Assembly: GCA_025363695.1 (NCBI GenBank)
Contig: JANYDI010000005.1
Span: 1-14,347, forward strand
Reading direction: 5' to 3'
Length of the DNA stretch: 14,347 bases
From: Opitutia bacterium
GTDB lineage: Bacteria; Verrucomicrobiota; Verrucomicrobiia; Opitutales; JANYDI01
A program made the translations under genes and the position numbers. Each line of letters starts with the position of its first letter. Within the stretch, counting starts at the first letter, position 1. Of this stretch, positions 1 through 6,787 are shown in pieces. The notes below the pieces were generated by a model, which saw nothing but the letters and a program-made list of their open reading frames with translations, was not told the origin of the DNA and searched no databases.

Positions 1-1
1 A

Positions 2-589
2 ATATCGGCGCGGACAGCCGGAGAATTGACAGGAGTACACCGTAATTCTTCGATACGTTTTTTTCATAAGCTTAGAGAGAAAATAGCCATCAAGCAGCAA
101 AGTCTTTGCGAACAATTTTGCGGCGAAATGGAGCTGGATGAAAGCTATTTTGGAGGGGTACGCAAGGGCAAACGAGGCCGAGGAGCAGCTGGAAAAGTTC
201 CTGTTTTTGGCATCTTGAAGCGAGGAGGGAAGGTCTACACTCAAGTGGTTAACGATACTAAGACAACTACCTTGATGTCCATCATTCGTAGTAAAATTCA
301 GCCCGACAGCGTGGTTTACACAGACTGCTATCGCTCTTATAATGTATTGGATGTTTCTGAATTTAAACATTATCGTATCAATCATTCAAAGCTTTTTGCA
401 GACAAACAAAACCATATCAATGGGATTGAAAACTTCTGGAACCAAGCCAAACGCCACTTGCGTACTTACAACGGAATTTGCCGATCTCATTTTCATTTGT
501 TCTTGAAAGAGTGCGAATGGCGCTTTAATTTAGGCTCACCAAAACTCCTTCTCAAGGATCTAAAATCTCTTCTCAAAAAACATTATTAG
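2..589 (+). CDS. ISXO2-like (IS1595 family) transposase, 5' end outside the window
   Basis: DDE-type transposase that moves an insertion sequence. The frame is open back to base 2 and reads ISARTAGELTGVHRNSS before a possible TTG at 26. That stretch matches the helix-turn-helix part of IS1016/ISXO2 transposases, so the true start lies upstream and the gene is cut by the window edge, not necessarily broken. Numbering from the TTG, visible ISXO2 motifs are MELDESYFGG with the first Asp (about residue 38), VYTDCYRSY with the second Asp (about 100), and HINGIENFWNQAKRHL carrying the third acidic/Asn position (about 132-140). The C-terminus RTYNGI...ECEWRFN is also typical. Codon use is more A+T-rich than in acnA, in keeping with mobile DNA. 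The family is clear; the IS subgroup and whether the element is intact cannot be told here. Confidence 0.93.
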   Translation: MSARTAGELTGVHRNSSIRFFHKLREKIAIKQQSLCEQFCGEMELDESYFGGVRKGKRGRGAAGKVPVFGILKRGGKVYTQVVNDTKTTTLMSIIRSKIQPDSVVYTDCYRSYNVLDVSEFKHYRINHSKLFADKQNHINGIENFWNQAKRHLRTYNGICRSHFHLFLKECEWRFNLGSPKLLLKDLKSLLKKHY

Positions 590-600
590 GTGTCAGCCCC
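590..600 (+). mobile_element. possible right terminus of the IS1595-type element
   Basis: Directly after the transposase stop codon the sequence is GGTGTCAGCCCC, whose reverse complement starts GGGGCTGACAC. IS1595-family elements often end in short terminal inverted repeats close to the transposase stop. The left end is outside the window, so neither the inverted partner nor the 8-bp target duplication can be confirmed. Confidence 0.35.
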
Positions 601-607
601 TAAAATT

Positions 608-892
608 ATGACATCAGGAATCAATGGACCAACAGGAGGTCAACCAAGCAGTAGAGCTGGAAAGGTAAAGGCTAGCGCCATGAAATTTTTTTCAAAAGTA
701 GCAAAGAAAGTAGGCCTGAAAAGCAGTAAGCCTGCAGCTATAGCGGATTTCATTCCTTCTGGATCTAATAAATCAGTTGAATCGGTAAAAAACCCTAGAG
801 GTTCTTATAAATTGGAAAGTGAGCCGATTACGACAAATCTAAAACCTGGAGAATCTGTACCTTTCTCGCCTAAACCACCAGCTAGAAAATAA
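608..892 (+). CDS. small basic protein of unknown function
   Basis: I do not recognise this 94-residue protein. It begins MTSGINGPTGG, has a basic amphipathic stretch at about 18-38 (AGKVKASAMKFFSKVAKKVG) and a Pro/Ser-rich C-terminus. No signal peptide or transmembrane segment is obvious. I chose the ATG at 608 over the in-frame GTG at 590 because the GTG abuts the transposase stop and lies in the possible IS end. No strong Shine-Dalgarno sequence is seen for either. Residues 41-48 read KPAAIADF; the next protein has AAIADF at almost the same position (44-49), again shortly after SKP, so the two may be diverged relatives. The next gene starts 12 bp downstream, suggesting co-transcription. 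It could be a secreted or host-directed protein, but nothing proves that. Confidence 0.6.
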   Translation: MTSGINGPTGGQPSSRAGKVKASAMKFFSKVAKKVGLKSSKPAAIADFIPSGSNKSVESVKNPRGSYKLESEPITTNLKPGESVPFSPKPPARK

Positions 893-904
893 ACTCCAGA
901 TATC

Positions 905-1675
905 ATGGGCATTAAGGGGATAGTTCCAAAGATTTTTACGCTAACTACTACGCCACCTGCAAAAGCTGAGAATGGCCCGTCCTCTAAGCGCAAAATTACG
1001 GAAGGCAAAGATGGAAGTAAGCCTAGGGAAATGGCAGCCATTGCCGACTTTAAAAAGCGGCCTGATGCTTTAGATGAATACGATTTTACACACAATATTC
1101 AAGGTCTTACGACTCCGCCGTCTTTGAACCTACCAGCAAATTTGGTAGCACCAAAAATAACGGTACCAACAACACCAGAACCTGCTCCCCCTCCTCGTTT
1201 TTCAGAAAGAAAAGCAGAGACAGATCCTGAGCTTAATCAGCCGCCCAACTACCCGCCACCACCAAGGCCTTACCAGCCACCGCCCAACTATCCGGCCCCT
1301 CAGCCACCCGTGGCGACAGCGAAGCCAGCTGCTCCGCACACGGTTGATGCTGATCAGCTGCTCGAAACCCCGCTAACCGTATCAAATAAACCTTCCCCAT
1401 CAAGGCCTAGGAAGGAAAAAAGTGCCCCACCCGCCATTTCTACGCCCGTAACGAAGAGGCCTGTTAGTAGAAACAGCACCAGAACTGGAAAGCTCACAGC
1501 TGAAGCCAGGGCACTGCGAGAAGCTGAGGTAAAAGATTCTTCACTTGAGAAAAAAAGACCGACTTCCCTTCGTTTTGAAAGGAGAGCATCCATCCAGCGA
1601 TCGCCGTTGGATGGCTCTCGTATTAAGCGTAAAACGATTGAGAGTCGGCCACCTTCTCGGCGCAAAGAAAAGTAA
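905..1675 (+). CDS. proline-rich basic protein with two PPxY motifs
   Basis: Unrecognised 256-residue protein, low in complexity and probably largely disordered. The N-terminal ~50 residues are Lys/Pro-rich and contain AAIADF (44-49), shared with the preceding gene. Residues 85-145 are very proline-rich and hold two exact PPNY motifs (113-116 and 126-129) in a duplicated DNA segment. The remainder is Ser/Thr/Arg/Lys-rich and ends in a strongly basic tail (RPPSRRKEK). There is no signal peptide or membrane segment. PPxY is the classical ligand of eukaryotic WW domains, for example in NEDD4-type ligases; a host target is inference from the motif only. The ATG at 905 lies 12 bp after the previous stop, and 38 bp separate this gene from the next. 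Coding is supported by the long open frame and organised composition, not by homology. Confidence 0.65.
   Translation: MGIKGIVPKIFTLTTTPPAKAENGPSSKRKITEGKDGSKPREMAAIADFKKRPDALDEYDFTHNIQGLTTPPSLNLPANLVAPKITVPTTPEPAPPPRFSERKAETDPELNQPPNYPPPPRPYQPPPNYPAPQPPVATAKPAAPHTVDADQLLETPLTVSNKPSPSRPRKEKSAPPAISTPVTKRPVSRNSTRTGKLTAEARALREAEVKDSSLEKKRPTSLRFERRASIQRSPLDGSRIKRKTIESRPPSRRKEK
1241..1294 (+). repeat. direct repeat encoding PPNYP twice
   Basis: CCGCCCAACTACCCG at 1241-1255 and CCGCCCAACTATCCG at 1280-1294 are 39 bp apart, in frame, and differ at one synonymous base. They encode the two PPxY motifs of the proline-rich protein. Confidence 0.8.
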
Positions 1676-1713
1676 AAAGTAATTCGATCAGCGAAACACA
1701 ACCCCCCCCAACC

Positions 1714-2166
1714 ATGACCCCACCCATAAGCGCAAACTCCACCTCAGTTGGTAAAGTCCTCAGCACAGTCAAAGGCAAGGTAGTTGCGTTCTTTTCTAGA
1801 TGGAAAGTGGAAAAGCAGCCTAGCGATTCCACTACTAAAAGCGTCTTCCCTCAATCAACCCAACCCCCCTTGACACCGAACATAACGGTAGAAAAACCGG
1901 TAGCAGAGAGCCAAAAAGAGATTGAAGACCTTAACACAGAGATTTCCAAAAAAATGGAGAAAATCCAAACGCTTTCTGGAAAACCCGACATCGAGAAGGC
2001 TGTCATTCTGAATGCGGTAGGCGAAAAGCTACCTGGAATAGAAGGAGAAATTGCAGCCTTAAAAAAGCAAGCCGGCTCCGACGCATTCCTTACCTCACAG
2101 CTTGCTACTCTAAGCCAGAATTTTGATACACTTACGCAAGCATACGAAAAGGGAATCAAATCATGA
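1714..2166 (+). CDS. small coiled-coil-like protein of unknown function
   Basis: Unrecognised 150-residue protein. An N-terminal segment TSVGKVLSTVKGKVVAFFSR (about 9-28) is amphipathic and basic and resembles the N-termini of the neighbouring small proteins. A Ser/Thr/Pro linker (about 34-62) follows, then a Glu/Lys/Leu-rich region from about 64 to the end (for example EIEDLNTEISKKMEKIQTL) with spacing that suggests coiled coil or helical bundle. No signal peptide or transmembrane helix. The ATG at 1714 follows a C8 run (1702-1709); no Shine-Dalgarno sequence is evident. The stop overlaps the next gene's ATG (ATGA at 2163-2166), a classic translational-coupling arrangement and good evidence that the small genes form one operon. 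Function unknown. Confidence 0.65.
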   Translation: MTPPISANSTSVGKVLSTVKGKVVAFFSRWKVEKQPSDSTTKSVFPQSTQPPLTPNITVEKPVAESQKEIEDLNTEISKKMEKIQTLSGKPDIEKAVILNAVGEKLPGIEGEIAALKKQAGSDAFLTSQLATLSQNFDTLTQAYEKGIKS

Positions 2167-2342
2167 CCTCAAAAGTACCCGGCACCTCAGTCCATAACAT
2201 TGGTAAAACGACCCTAGATGCGCTCTTCGGGGGAGCTTCGTTTTTAGGCAGAAAAGTTACTTGGTCGAAGGAAAAGCTGGCACCTCGAGCTGCGGCAGCA
2301 TTAAAGGCTTTGAAGGATTTTATTAAGGTTGGGGGCTTCTAA
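2163..2342 (+). CDS. N-terminal part of a small protein, probably continued in the +1 frame
   Basis: A 59-residue frame that starts at the ATG overlapping the previous stop codon (ATGA). It translates to MTSKVPGTSVHNIGKTTLDA and onward through FLGRKVTWSKEKLAPR to an Ala/Lys helix, ending at TAA 2340-2342 just after a G5 run (2331-2335). The next open frame (+1) begins to be usable at the same run and continues for about 86 codons without an ATG near its beginning. The simplest reading is one gene of about 143 residues interrupted by one extra G, or read through by slippage. Its segment IGKTTLDALFGGASFLGRKV resembles the N-terminus of the kinase-like protein at 11200. Unknown function. Confidence 0.5.
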   Translation: MTSKVPGTSVHNIGKTTLDALFGGASFLGRKVTWSKEKLAPRAAAALKALKDFIKVGGF

Positions 2343-2592
2343 TAAGATTATCACCGATAGCTTTTATAAAAATCTTGAAGAATCCATCAAAGAGCATACT
2401 AACCTAGACAATCCTACAAAAACGCGTATATGGAATAATACTCGTGATACTTACCTAAACTCTGCCATGACTGAAGCAATACGTGCTAGAGAAGACTTAA
2501 AAACAACAGATGACGTTGATAATTTTTTGAAGACCCGAGTCAAGATAATGGTCGAGCAAGAACTAGCTAAGCTCCCCCAAAATAACCCTTGA
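2329..2592 (+). CDS. C-terminal part of the same small protein in the +1 frame
   Basis: An 87-codon open frame whose only early start is a TTG at 2329 inside the end of the previous frame; the first ATG is far in (2467). It is better read as the continuation of the gene starting at 2163 after a +1 shift at the G5 run. The product (NKIITDSFYKNLEESIKEHT ... EQELAKLPQNNP) is hydrophilic, charged and probably helical, with no recognised motif. The joined product of about 143 residues is close in length to the 150-residue neighbour upstream. It ends at TGA 2590-2592, which overlaps a TTGACA box ahead of the antiporter gene. It could instead be an independent gene with TTG start, or dead sequence. 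Confidence 0.45.
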   Translation: MGASNKIITDSFYKNLEESIKEHTNLDNPTKTRIWNNTRDTYLNSAMTEAIRAREDLKTTDDVDNFLKTRVKIMVEQELAKLPQNNP

Positions 2593-2616
2593 CAAGCCCT
2601 CCCCATCCGTTAGCCT
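2589..2616 (+). promoter_or_regulatory. possible promoter for the antiporter gene
   Basis: TTGACA (2589-2594), a perfect -35 match, is followed after 16 bp by TAGCCT (2611-2616), a weak -10. It lies 24 bp before the ATG at 2640 and overlaps the stop of the previous frame. The -10 is poor, so this is tentative. Confidence 0.3.
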
Positions 2617-2639
2617 TTCCGGCATTATTGTCATAATTA

Positions 2640-3953
2640 ATGCGATCGGAGCGTAAAATAGGGTTTTGGCCAGTCTTTGCCTTGGTGCTGGGCAGCCAAA
2701 TCGGGTCTGGGGTACTGATGTCACCGGCCTATTTGGCGCCCTATGGCTGGTACGGAATCCTCGGTTGGGGCCTTGCGGGTCTCGGAGCGGTCTCCCTGGC
2801 GCTGGTGTTTTCGGGGCTGTGCCGGCGTTTCCCCAAAACCGGTGGACCGCATGCCTACGTAGCCGCTGCCTTTGGGCCCACGACAGCGTTTTTTGTGGGC
2901 TGGGCGTACTGGGTTATCTCCTGGATCAGTACGACCACGGTCATTGCAGCAAGCATCAGCTACCTCACCCCCTTGATTGGTCGACACAGCGCTGGAACCT
3001 ATGTGCTTTTGGAGCTCGGGTTGCTGGGCGCCATTACTTTGTTAAATCTACGAGGCCTACAAGCCGCTGGCCGAGCGGAGTTTTTGTTTTCGCTTCTAAA
3101 ATGCCTGCCGCTGATTGTCATTCCGGCCATGGCTTTGGCCTTGTTTAAGCCCGACCACTTCGTGCTTTCCAAAAACGTTGCCAGTCAAGAGGTTACGGGA
3201 GTTTTGGGCCATGTTACGCTTTTGGCCTTTTGGTGCTTTATCGGTATAGAAGCCGCCACAACGCCTGCAGGATCCATAGAAAACCCTCGAAAGACGATCC
3301 CTCGAGCCATCACATTAGGAACGTTCTGCGTCGCGCTGTTTTATTTATTTAACAGTATAGGCATTATGGGGGCCATTCCTGGAGACGTCCTCGCCCAGTC
3401 AGCTTCACCCTACGCCGATGCGGCTCAAAAAGTCCTTGGAGGCAACTGGCACTTGGCTGTCTCATTGGTGGCATCTATCGTGTGCATTGGTACCTTAAAT
3501 GCCTGGATTTTAACCAGCGGACAAATCGCGCTCGGGCTGGCCCAGGACGGGCTGTTGCCACGCTTTTTTTCCAAAAAGAACCGTTACGGAGCCCCCTACG
3601 TCAGCATCATCATCAGCAGCCTAGGTCTGGTGCCCCTCGTACTGCTTACCGGCAATGATAGCCTGGCAACCCAAGTAACGCTCATTGTAGATGTTTCGGT
3701 CGTGGCTTTTTTATTCGTTTATCTGACCTGCGCCCTCGCCTTTTTAAAGCTGCTCATACGCGAAAAGGCCTACGGCTGGACCCTCTTGAACTGTCTGTTT
3801 TCTATGCTCTTTTGCGCCTGCGTGCTCTACAAAACAAGCCCCACCACGCTGCTGCAGGCCGCTCTCTTCACCGTCAGCGCTATCCCGATGTATGTGTTTT
3901 GGTATCGTAAAAGGCAAAGGCCAAGGGGAGCCAGCTCCCCTTGGATCCCCTAA
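2640..3953 (+). CDS. APC-superfamily basic amino acid/polyamine antiporter (AdiC/PotE/CadB-like)
   Basis: Inner-membrane transporter of 437 residues, the usual length, with about 12 hydrophobic segments. Diagnostic parts are GSQIGSGVLMSP in TM1 (18-29), the substrate-binding unwound helix; KTGGPHAYV (66-74); FWCFIGIEAATTPAGSIENP in TM6 (197-216); and LNAWILTSGQIALGLAQDG (286-304). The family resemblance to AdiC is strong: Trp198 and Trp289 align with its gating residues Trp202 and Trp293 at a constant offset of four. Relatives exchange arginine/agmatine, ornithine/putrescine or lysine/cadaverine; the actual substrate cannot be read from the sequence. No cognate decarboxylase is nearby, so uptake of host amino acids is as likely as acid resistance. 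The last ~10 codons (PRGASSPWIP) lie inside a palindrome of the downstream hairpin array. Confidence 0.88.
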   Translation: MRSERKIGFWPVFALVLGSQIGSGVLMSPAYLAPYGWYGILGWGLAGLGAVSLALVFSGLCRRFPKTGGPHAYVAAAFGPTTAFFVGWAYWVISWISTTTVIAASISYLTPLIGRHSAGTYVLLELGLLGAITLLNLRGLQAAGRAEFLFSLLKCLPLIVIPAMALALFKPDHFVLSKNVASQEVTGVLGHVTLLAFWCFIGIEAATTPAGSIENPRKTIPRAITLGTFCVALFYLFNSIGIMGAIPGDVLAQSASPYADAAQKVLGGNWHLAVSLVASIVCIGTLNAWILTSGQIALGLAQDGLLPRFFSKKNRYGAPYVSIIISSLGLVPLVLLTGNDSLATQVTLIVDVSVVAFLFVYLTCALAFLKLLIREKAYGWTLLNCLFSMLFCACVLYKTSPTTLLQAALFTVSAIPMYVFWYRKRQRPRGASSPWIP

Positions 3954-4003
3954 CTGGTAGCGATTTATTAAAATACTACGTATTTTAGATAAATCGCTAC
4001 CAG
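3954..4003. repeat. hairpin B: AT-rich long palindrome
   Basis: The arms CTGGTAGCGATTTAT and ATAAATCGCTACCAG pair over 15 bp. After a small asymmetric bulge, AAAATAC pairs with GTATTTT around a 3-nt TAC loop. It starts one base after the antiporter stop codon and could act on the 3' end of that transcript. Confidence 0.85.
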
Positions 4004-4063
4004 GCAGGAGGATACAAGGCACCCTCCGGATCGCTTCGCGATCGAGGAAGGCCTTAGTATAGG

Positions 4064-4120
4064 CTTCCCGATGGGCAATTTTTATAAATACGTAGTATTT
4101 TAAAAATTGCCCATCGGAAG
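4064..4120. repeat. hairpin D: partner palindrome in the opposite orientation
   Basis: The arms CCGATGGGCAATTTTTA and TAAAAATTGCCCATCGG, plus AAATAC/GTATTT at the tip with a GTA loop, form a stem with single-base bulges. The tip is the reverse complement of the tip of hairpin B, while the outer arms differ in sequence yet remain paired. Confidence 0.85.
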
Positions 4121-4187
4121 GGGATCCTAAGGGGCGCTTGCGCCCCTTGGCCCTATAACTTCCCTCCCCTTGGCCCTTTAAATCTTC

Positions 4188-4216
4188 TTGCCCCAAACAC
4201 CCATATCGCGTATCCT
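4188..4216 (+). promoter_or_regulatory. putative acnA promoter, possibly leaderless
   Basis: TTGCCC (4188-4193, 4/6 to the consensus) and TATCCT (4211-4216, 4/6) are separated by exactly 17 bp. The -10 ends 6 nt before the ATG at 4223, which puts the predicted transcript start at or next to the start codon. No Shine-Dalgarno sequence is seen. Confidence 0.4.
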
Positions 4217-4222
4217 TGCCTT

Positions 4223-6787
4223 ATGCACACGCAATCCCCCTTTTTGCGGCAGCTTTCGCAGGATGCCTACTTTTATAGCTTGCCGGCCTTGGGAGCGGCC
4301 TTGGGAGTGGACATGGAGACTTTGCCCTTGTGTGTGCGGTTTTTTTTGGAAAATGCGCTGCGTAAAGGCCTTGACGGGCTTGGGGCCTTGGCGCGCTGGC
4401 AGGAGCGCCCGAATGTTGCGTTTTTTCCTGGCCGTGTTGTGTTGCAGGACTTTACGGGCTTGCCGCTTTTGGTGGATTTAGCCTCGATGCGTGATGCTGT
4501 GCGGGATAGCGGGGGCGATGCGCACGCTATTGAGCCTCAGGTGCCCGTGGACTTGGTCATTGATCATTCCGTACAAGTGGATGTTTTTGGGACAAAAGAG
4601 GCTCTCAAGCAAAACCTGGATTGGGAATTTATTCGCAATCGTGAGCGTTATTCGTTTTTCAAATGGAGTCAGCAAGCCTTTAAGCGGCTTAAAATCGTGC
4701 CTCCAGGACGGGGAATAGTCCATCAGGTGCACTTGGAATCCTTGGCCTCTTTGGTGCTCCAGGAGCGCATTGAAGGCAAAAATATCCTCTATCCGGATAC
4801 CGTTGTGGGGACCGATTCCCACACGCCGATGATCAATGGACTGGGGCTTTTGGGCTGGGGCGTAGGCGGCATCGAGGCTCAAGGGGCAATGCTGGGGCAG
4901 CCGATTTATCTAGAAATGCCCAAAGTTGTGGGCGTCGCACTGATAGGGTCCTTAAATCCAGGGGTTACGGCGACGGACTTGGTGCTGTTCCTCACCCATA
5001 AACTGCGTGAACACGGCGTTGTGGGGAGTTTTGTTGAATTTTTTGGCCCGGGCAGTGAAACGCTTTCCGTGGCCTACCGTGCTACTTTGGCCAATATGGC
5101 CCCGGAATACGGCGCCACCACGGGGCTTTTTGCGGTGGATGAAAAGACGTTGGACTACCTGCAGCTCACGGGGCGCTCGGCGGACTTGGTTGAGCGCGTG
5201 CGGGCTTATTATCAGGCCCAGGGCCTGTTTGGGACGCCTACTCGTGTGCGTTATTCGGAGACACTAACGCTAGACTTAGGCTCCGTGCTTCCTTGCGTGG
5301 CTGGCCCCAAGCGCCCCGATCAGCATTGCCCGCTTTGGGCCGTTAAGGCAAACTTTGAGGCCCACCTAAGACGTCCTTTTGCCCAAGGCGGCTATGGGCA
5401 GGAGGGTCCTATTGCCTCGGAAAACGGCCCATTGGCGCATGGATCCGTAGTGCTAGCAGCCATTACAAGCTGCACCAATACCAGCAACCCTAGTGCTCTG
5501 CTGGCCGCAGGGCTACTGGCCCAGGCGGCTGTTCGGCGTGGCTTGCGCGTGCCCGGCTTTGTCAAAACGAGCATGGCTCCGGGCTCGCAGGCCGTTACGG
5601 CGTACCTCAAGGCTGCCGGGCTGCTGGAGCCGCTGGAAGCGCTGGGCTTTCACATCGTGGGCTACGGCTGCACGACCTGCATTGGCAACAGCGGCCCTTT
5701 GACTGAAGCGGCGCAAAAGGCGGCTGAACGCTTTGTTGTGGCCAGTGTTCTGAGCGGGAATCGTAACTTTGAGGCCCGTGTGCATCCTGCCATCAAGGCG
5801 AACTTCCTCATGTCTACGTCTTTGGTAGTGGCCTACGCCCTGGCAGGCCGCATCACTATTGACTTTGAGACGGAACCCCTGGGGTACGATGCCCTGGGGC
5901 AGCCGGTTTTTTTGAAGGACTTATGGCCCAGCGAAGACGCCATCCAGGCCCAGCTAAGCAGCGTCACACCCACGTGTTTTTCACAAAACGACCTTTTGCC
6001 GCAATGGGAGGCCTTGGACTGCCCTACGGGGCTCCATTACGCCTGGGACCCTAGCAGCACCTACATAAAAGTATCGCCATTTTTCCAAGTCCGCAAGCCC
6101 GTTTGGGAACCCACGCAAAGCCTGCGCATCCTGGCTCTTTTGGGCGACAACGTGACCACCGACCACATCAGCCCAGCAGGCAATATTGACCCGCAAAGCC
6201 CTGCAGGCCAATACCTTAAAGGCTGCGACGTCCAAGAGGCTCTTTTTAACAGCTACGGCTCCCGACGCGGTAACCCCGAAGTGATGGCCCGCGGCACCTT
6301 TGCTAACAGGCGCCTAAAAAACGCGATGGCCAAAGGCAAAGAAGGCCCATGGACCTGCCACCAGCCCTCCGGCGAGCTGCTGTCCATTTATGAAGCCGCT
6401 CAGCGCTATCAACGCGAAGGCACGCCGCTCATCGTCTTTGCGGGACACAACTACGGCATGGGCAGTTCCCGAGACTGGGCTGCCAAGGGCCCTGCCCTGC
6501 TGGGAGTCCAAGTCGTTGTCGCCCAAAGCTTTGAGCGCATCCATCGCAGCAATCTGGTCCACATGGGCATCCTACCGCTGCAGTGGACAGGCGACCCTCT
6601 CCCCTTGAACGGCGAAGAAAGCATTGCCTTAAACATCGACTTTGCCCACCTGGAAGCCAAGCTCACAGCCTCCGCTCACGGCAAAGAGCGCGTCGAGGCA
6701 CGGCTAAGTGTGCGCCTCGACACGCCCATGGAGGCGGCGTACTATGGCTGCGGGGGGTTATTGAGCTGGGTTATGGGAAGCGGGTGA
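4223..6787 (+). CDS. acnA: aconitate hydratase, AcnA/IRP1 type
   Basis: Cytoplasmic [4Fe-4S] enzyme of the citric acid cycle that interconverts citrate and isocitrate through cis-aconitate. The 854 residues are slightly fewer than the usual ~890 but all landmarks are present: YSLPAL near the N-terminus (18-23), VIDHSVQVD (112-120), VPPGRGIVHQVHLE (159-172), VVGTDSHTPMINGLG (194-208), and the cluster cysteines at 417 (SCTNTSNPSALL), 483 and 486 (GYGCTTCIGNSGPL). The swivel domain follows with DNVTTDHISPAGNI, RGNPEVMARGTFANRRL and YGMGSSRDWAAKGPALLGV. The gene is G+C-richer than the LRR genes beside it, consistent with a resident core gene. It follows the hairpin array and a candidate promoter, and its 3' end overlaps the convergent LRR gene by 17 bp. 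Identity is essentially certain. Confidence 0.97.
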   Translation: MHTQSPFLRQLSQDAYFYSLPALGAALGVDMETLPLCVRFFLENALRKGLDGLGALARWQERPNVAFFPGRVVLQDFTGLPLLVDLASMRDAVRDSGGDAHAIEPQVPVDLVIDHSVQVDVFGTKEALKQNLDWEFIRNRERYSFFKWSQQAFKRLKIVPPGRGIVHQVHLESLASLVLQERIEGKNILYPDTVVGTDSHTPMINGLGLLGWGVGGIEAQGAMLGQPIYLEMPKVVGVALIGSLNPGVTATDLVLFLTHKLREHGVVGSFVEFFGPGSETLSVAYRATLANMAPEYGATTGLFAVDEKTLDYLQLTGRSADLVERVRAYYQAQGLFGTPTRVRYSETLTLDLGSVLPCVAGPKRPDQHCPLWAVKANFEAHLRRPFAQGGYGQEGPIASENGPLAHGSVVLAAITSCTNTSNPSALLAAGLLAQAAVRRGLRVPGFVKTSMAPGSQAVTAYLKAAGLLEPLEALGFHIVGYGCTTCIGNSGPLTEAAQKAAERFVVASVLSGNRNFEARVHPAIKANFLMSTSLVVAYALAGRITIDFETEPLGYDALGQPVFLKDLWPSEDAIQAQLSSVTPTCFSQNDLLPQWEALDCPTGLHYAWDPSSTYIKVSPFFQVRKPVWEPTQSLRILALLGDNVTTDHISPAGNIDPQSPAGQYLKGCDVQEALFNSYGSRRGNPEVMARGTFANRRLKNAMAKGKEGPWTCHQPSGELLSIYEAAQRYQREGTPLIVFAGHNYGMGSSRDWAAKGPALLGVQVVVAQSFERIHRSNLVHMGILPLQWTGDPLPLNGEESIALNIDFAHLEAKLTASAHGKERVEARLSVRLDTPMEAAYYGCGGLLSWVMGSG

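Larger units (their letters stand above)
3921..4148. repeat. mirror-symmetric array of hairpins between the antiporter gene and acnA
   Basis: Five palindromes lie in the order A-B-C-D-E. A (3921-3944) is CCAAGGGGAG/CTCCCCTTGG with a 4-nt loop. B (3954-4003) is a long AT-rich stem, CTGGTAGCGATTTAT paired with ATAAATCGCTACCAG, with an AAAATAC/GTATTTT tip. C (4029-4043) is GATCGC-TTC-GCGATC. D (4064-4120) is a stem of about 23 bp from CCGATGGGCAATTTTTA with a GTA loop. E (4129-4148) is AAGGGGCGC-TT-GCGCCCCTT. A resembles E; the tips of B and D are reverse complements; and CCCCTTGGATCCCCT (3937-3951) is inverted at 4119-4134 with a 1-nt indel. A further small hairpin, GGAAGGCCT/AGGCTTCC (4046-4068), could compete with D. 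There is no uridine tract, so this is not a standard intrinsic terminator. Confidence 0.85.

Noticed and set aside
590..607. GTG at 590 as the start of the first small gene
   Set aside because: It abuts the transposase stop and falls in the likely IS end; the ATG at 608 gives an MTSxxx start like that of the gene at 2163.
1582..1619. Imperfect inverted repeat (GAGAGC..ATCCA / TGGAT..GCTCTC) inside the proline-rich gene
   Set aside because: Mismatched, within coding sequence, and without a second copy or context to suggest a function.
3921..4148. Hairpin array as ordinary intrinsic terminators
   Set aside because: None of the stems is followed by a T tract on either strand, and the mirror layout goes beyond a terminator's needs. 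A termination role is not excluded.
3744..4196. 150-codon open frame on the minus strand over the hairpin array
   Set aside because: It is an artefact of palindromes and of the antisense of the antiporter 3' end; the product has no family features.
4188..4481. 97-codon plus-strand frame overlapping the acnA start
   Set aside because: Shadow frame of acnA, rich in Cys/Arg/Trp; acnA itself is unmistakable.
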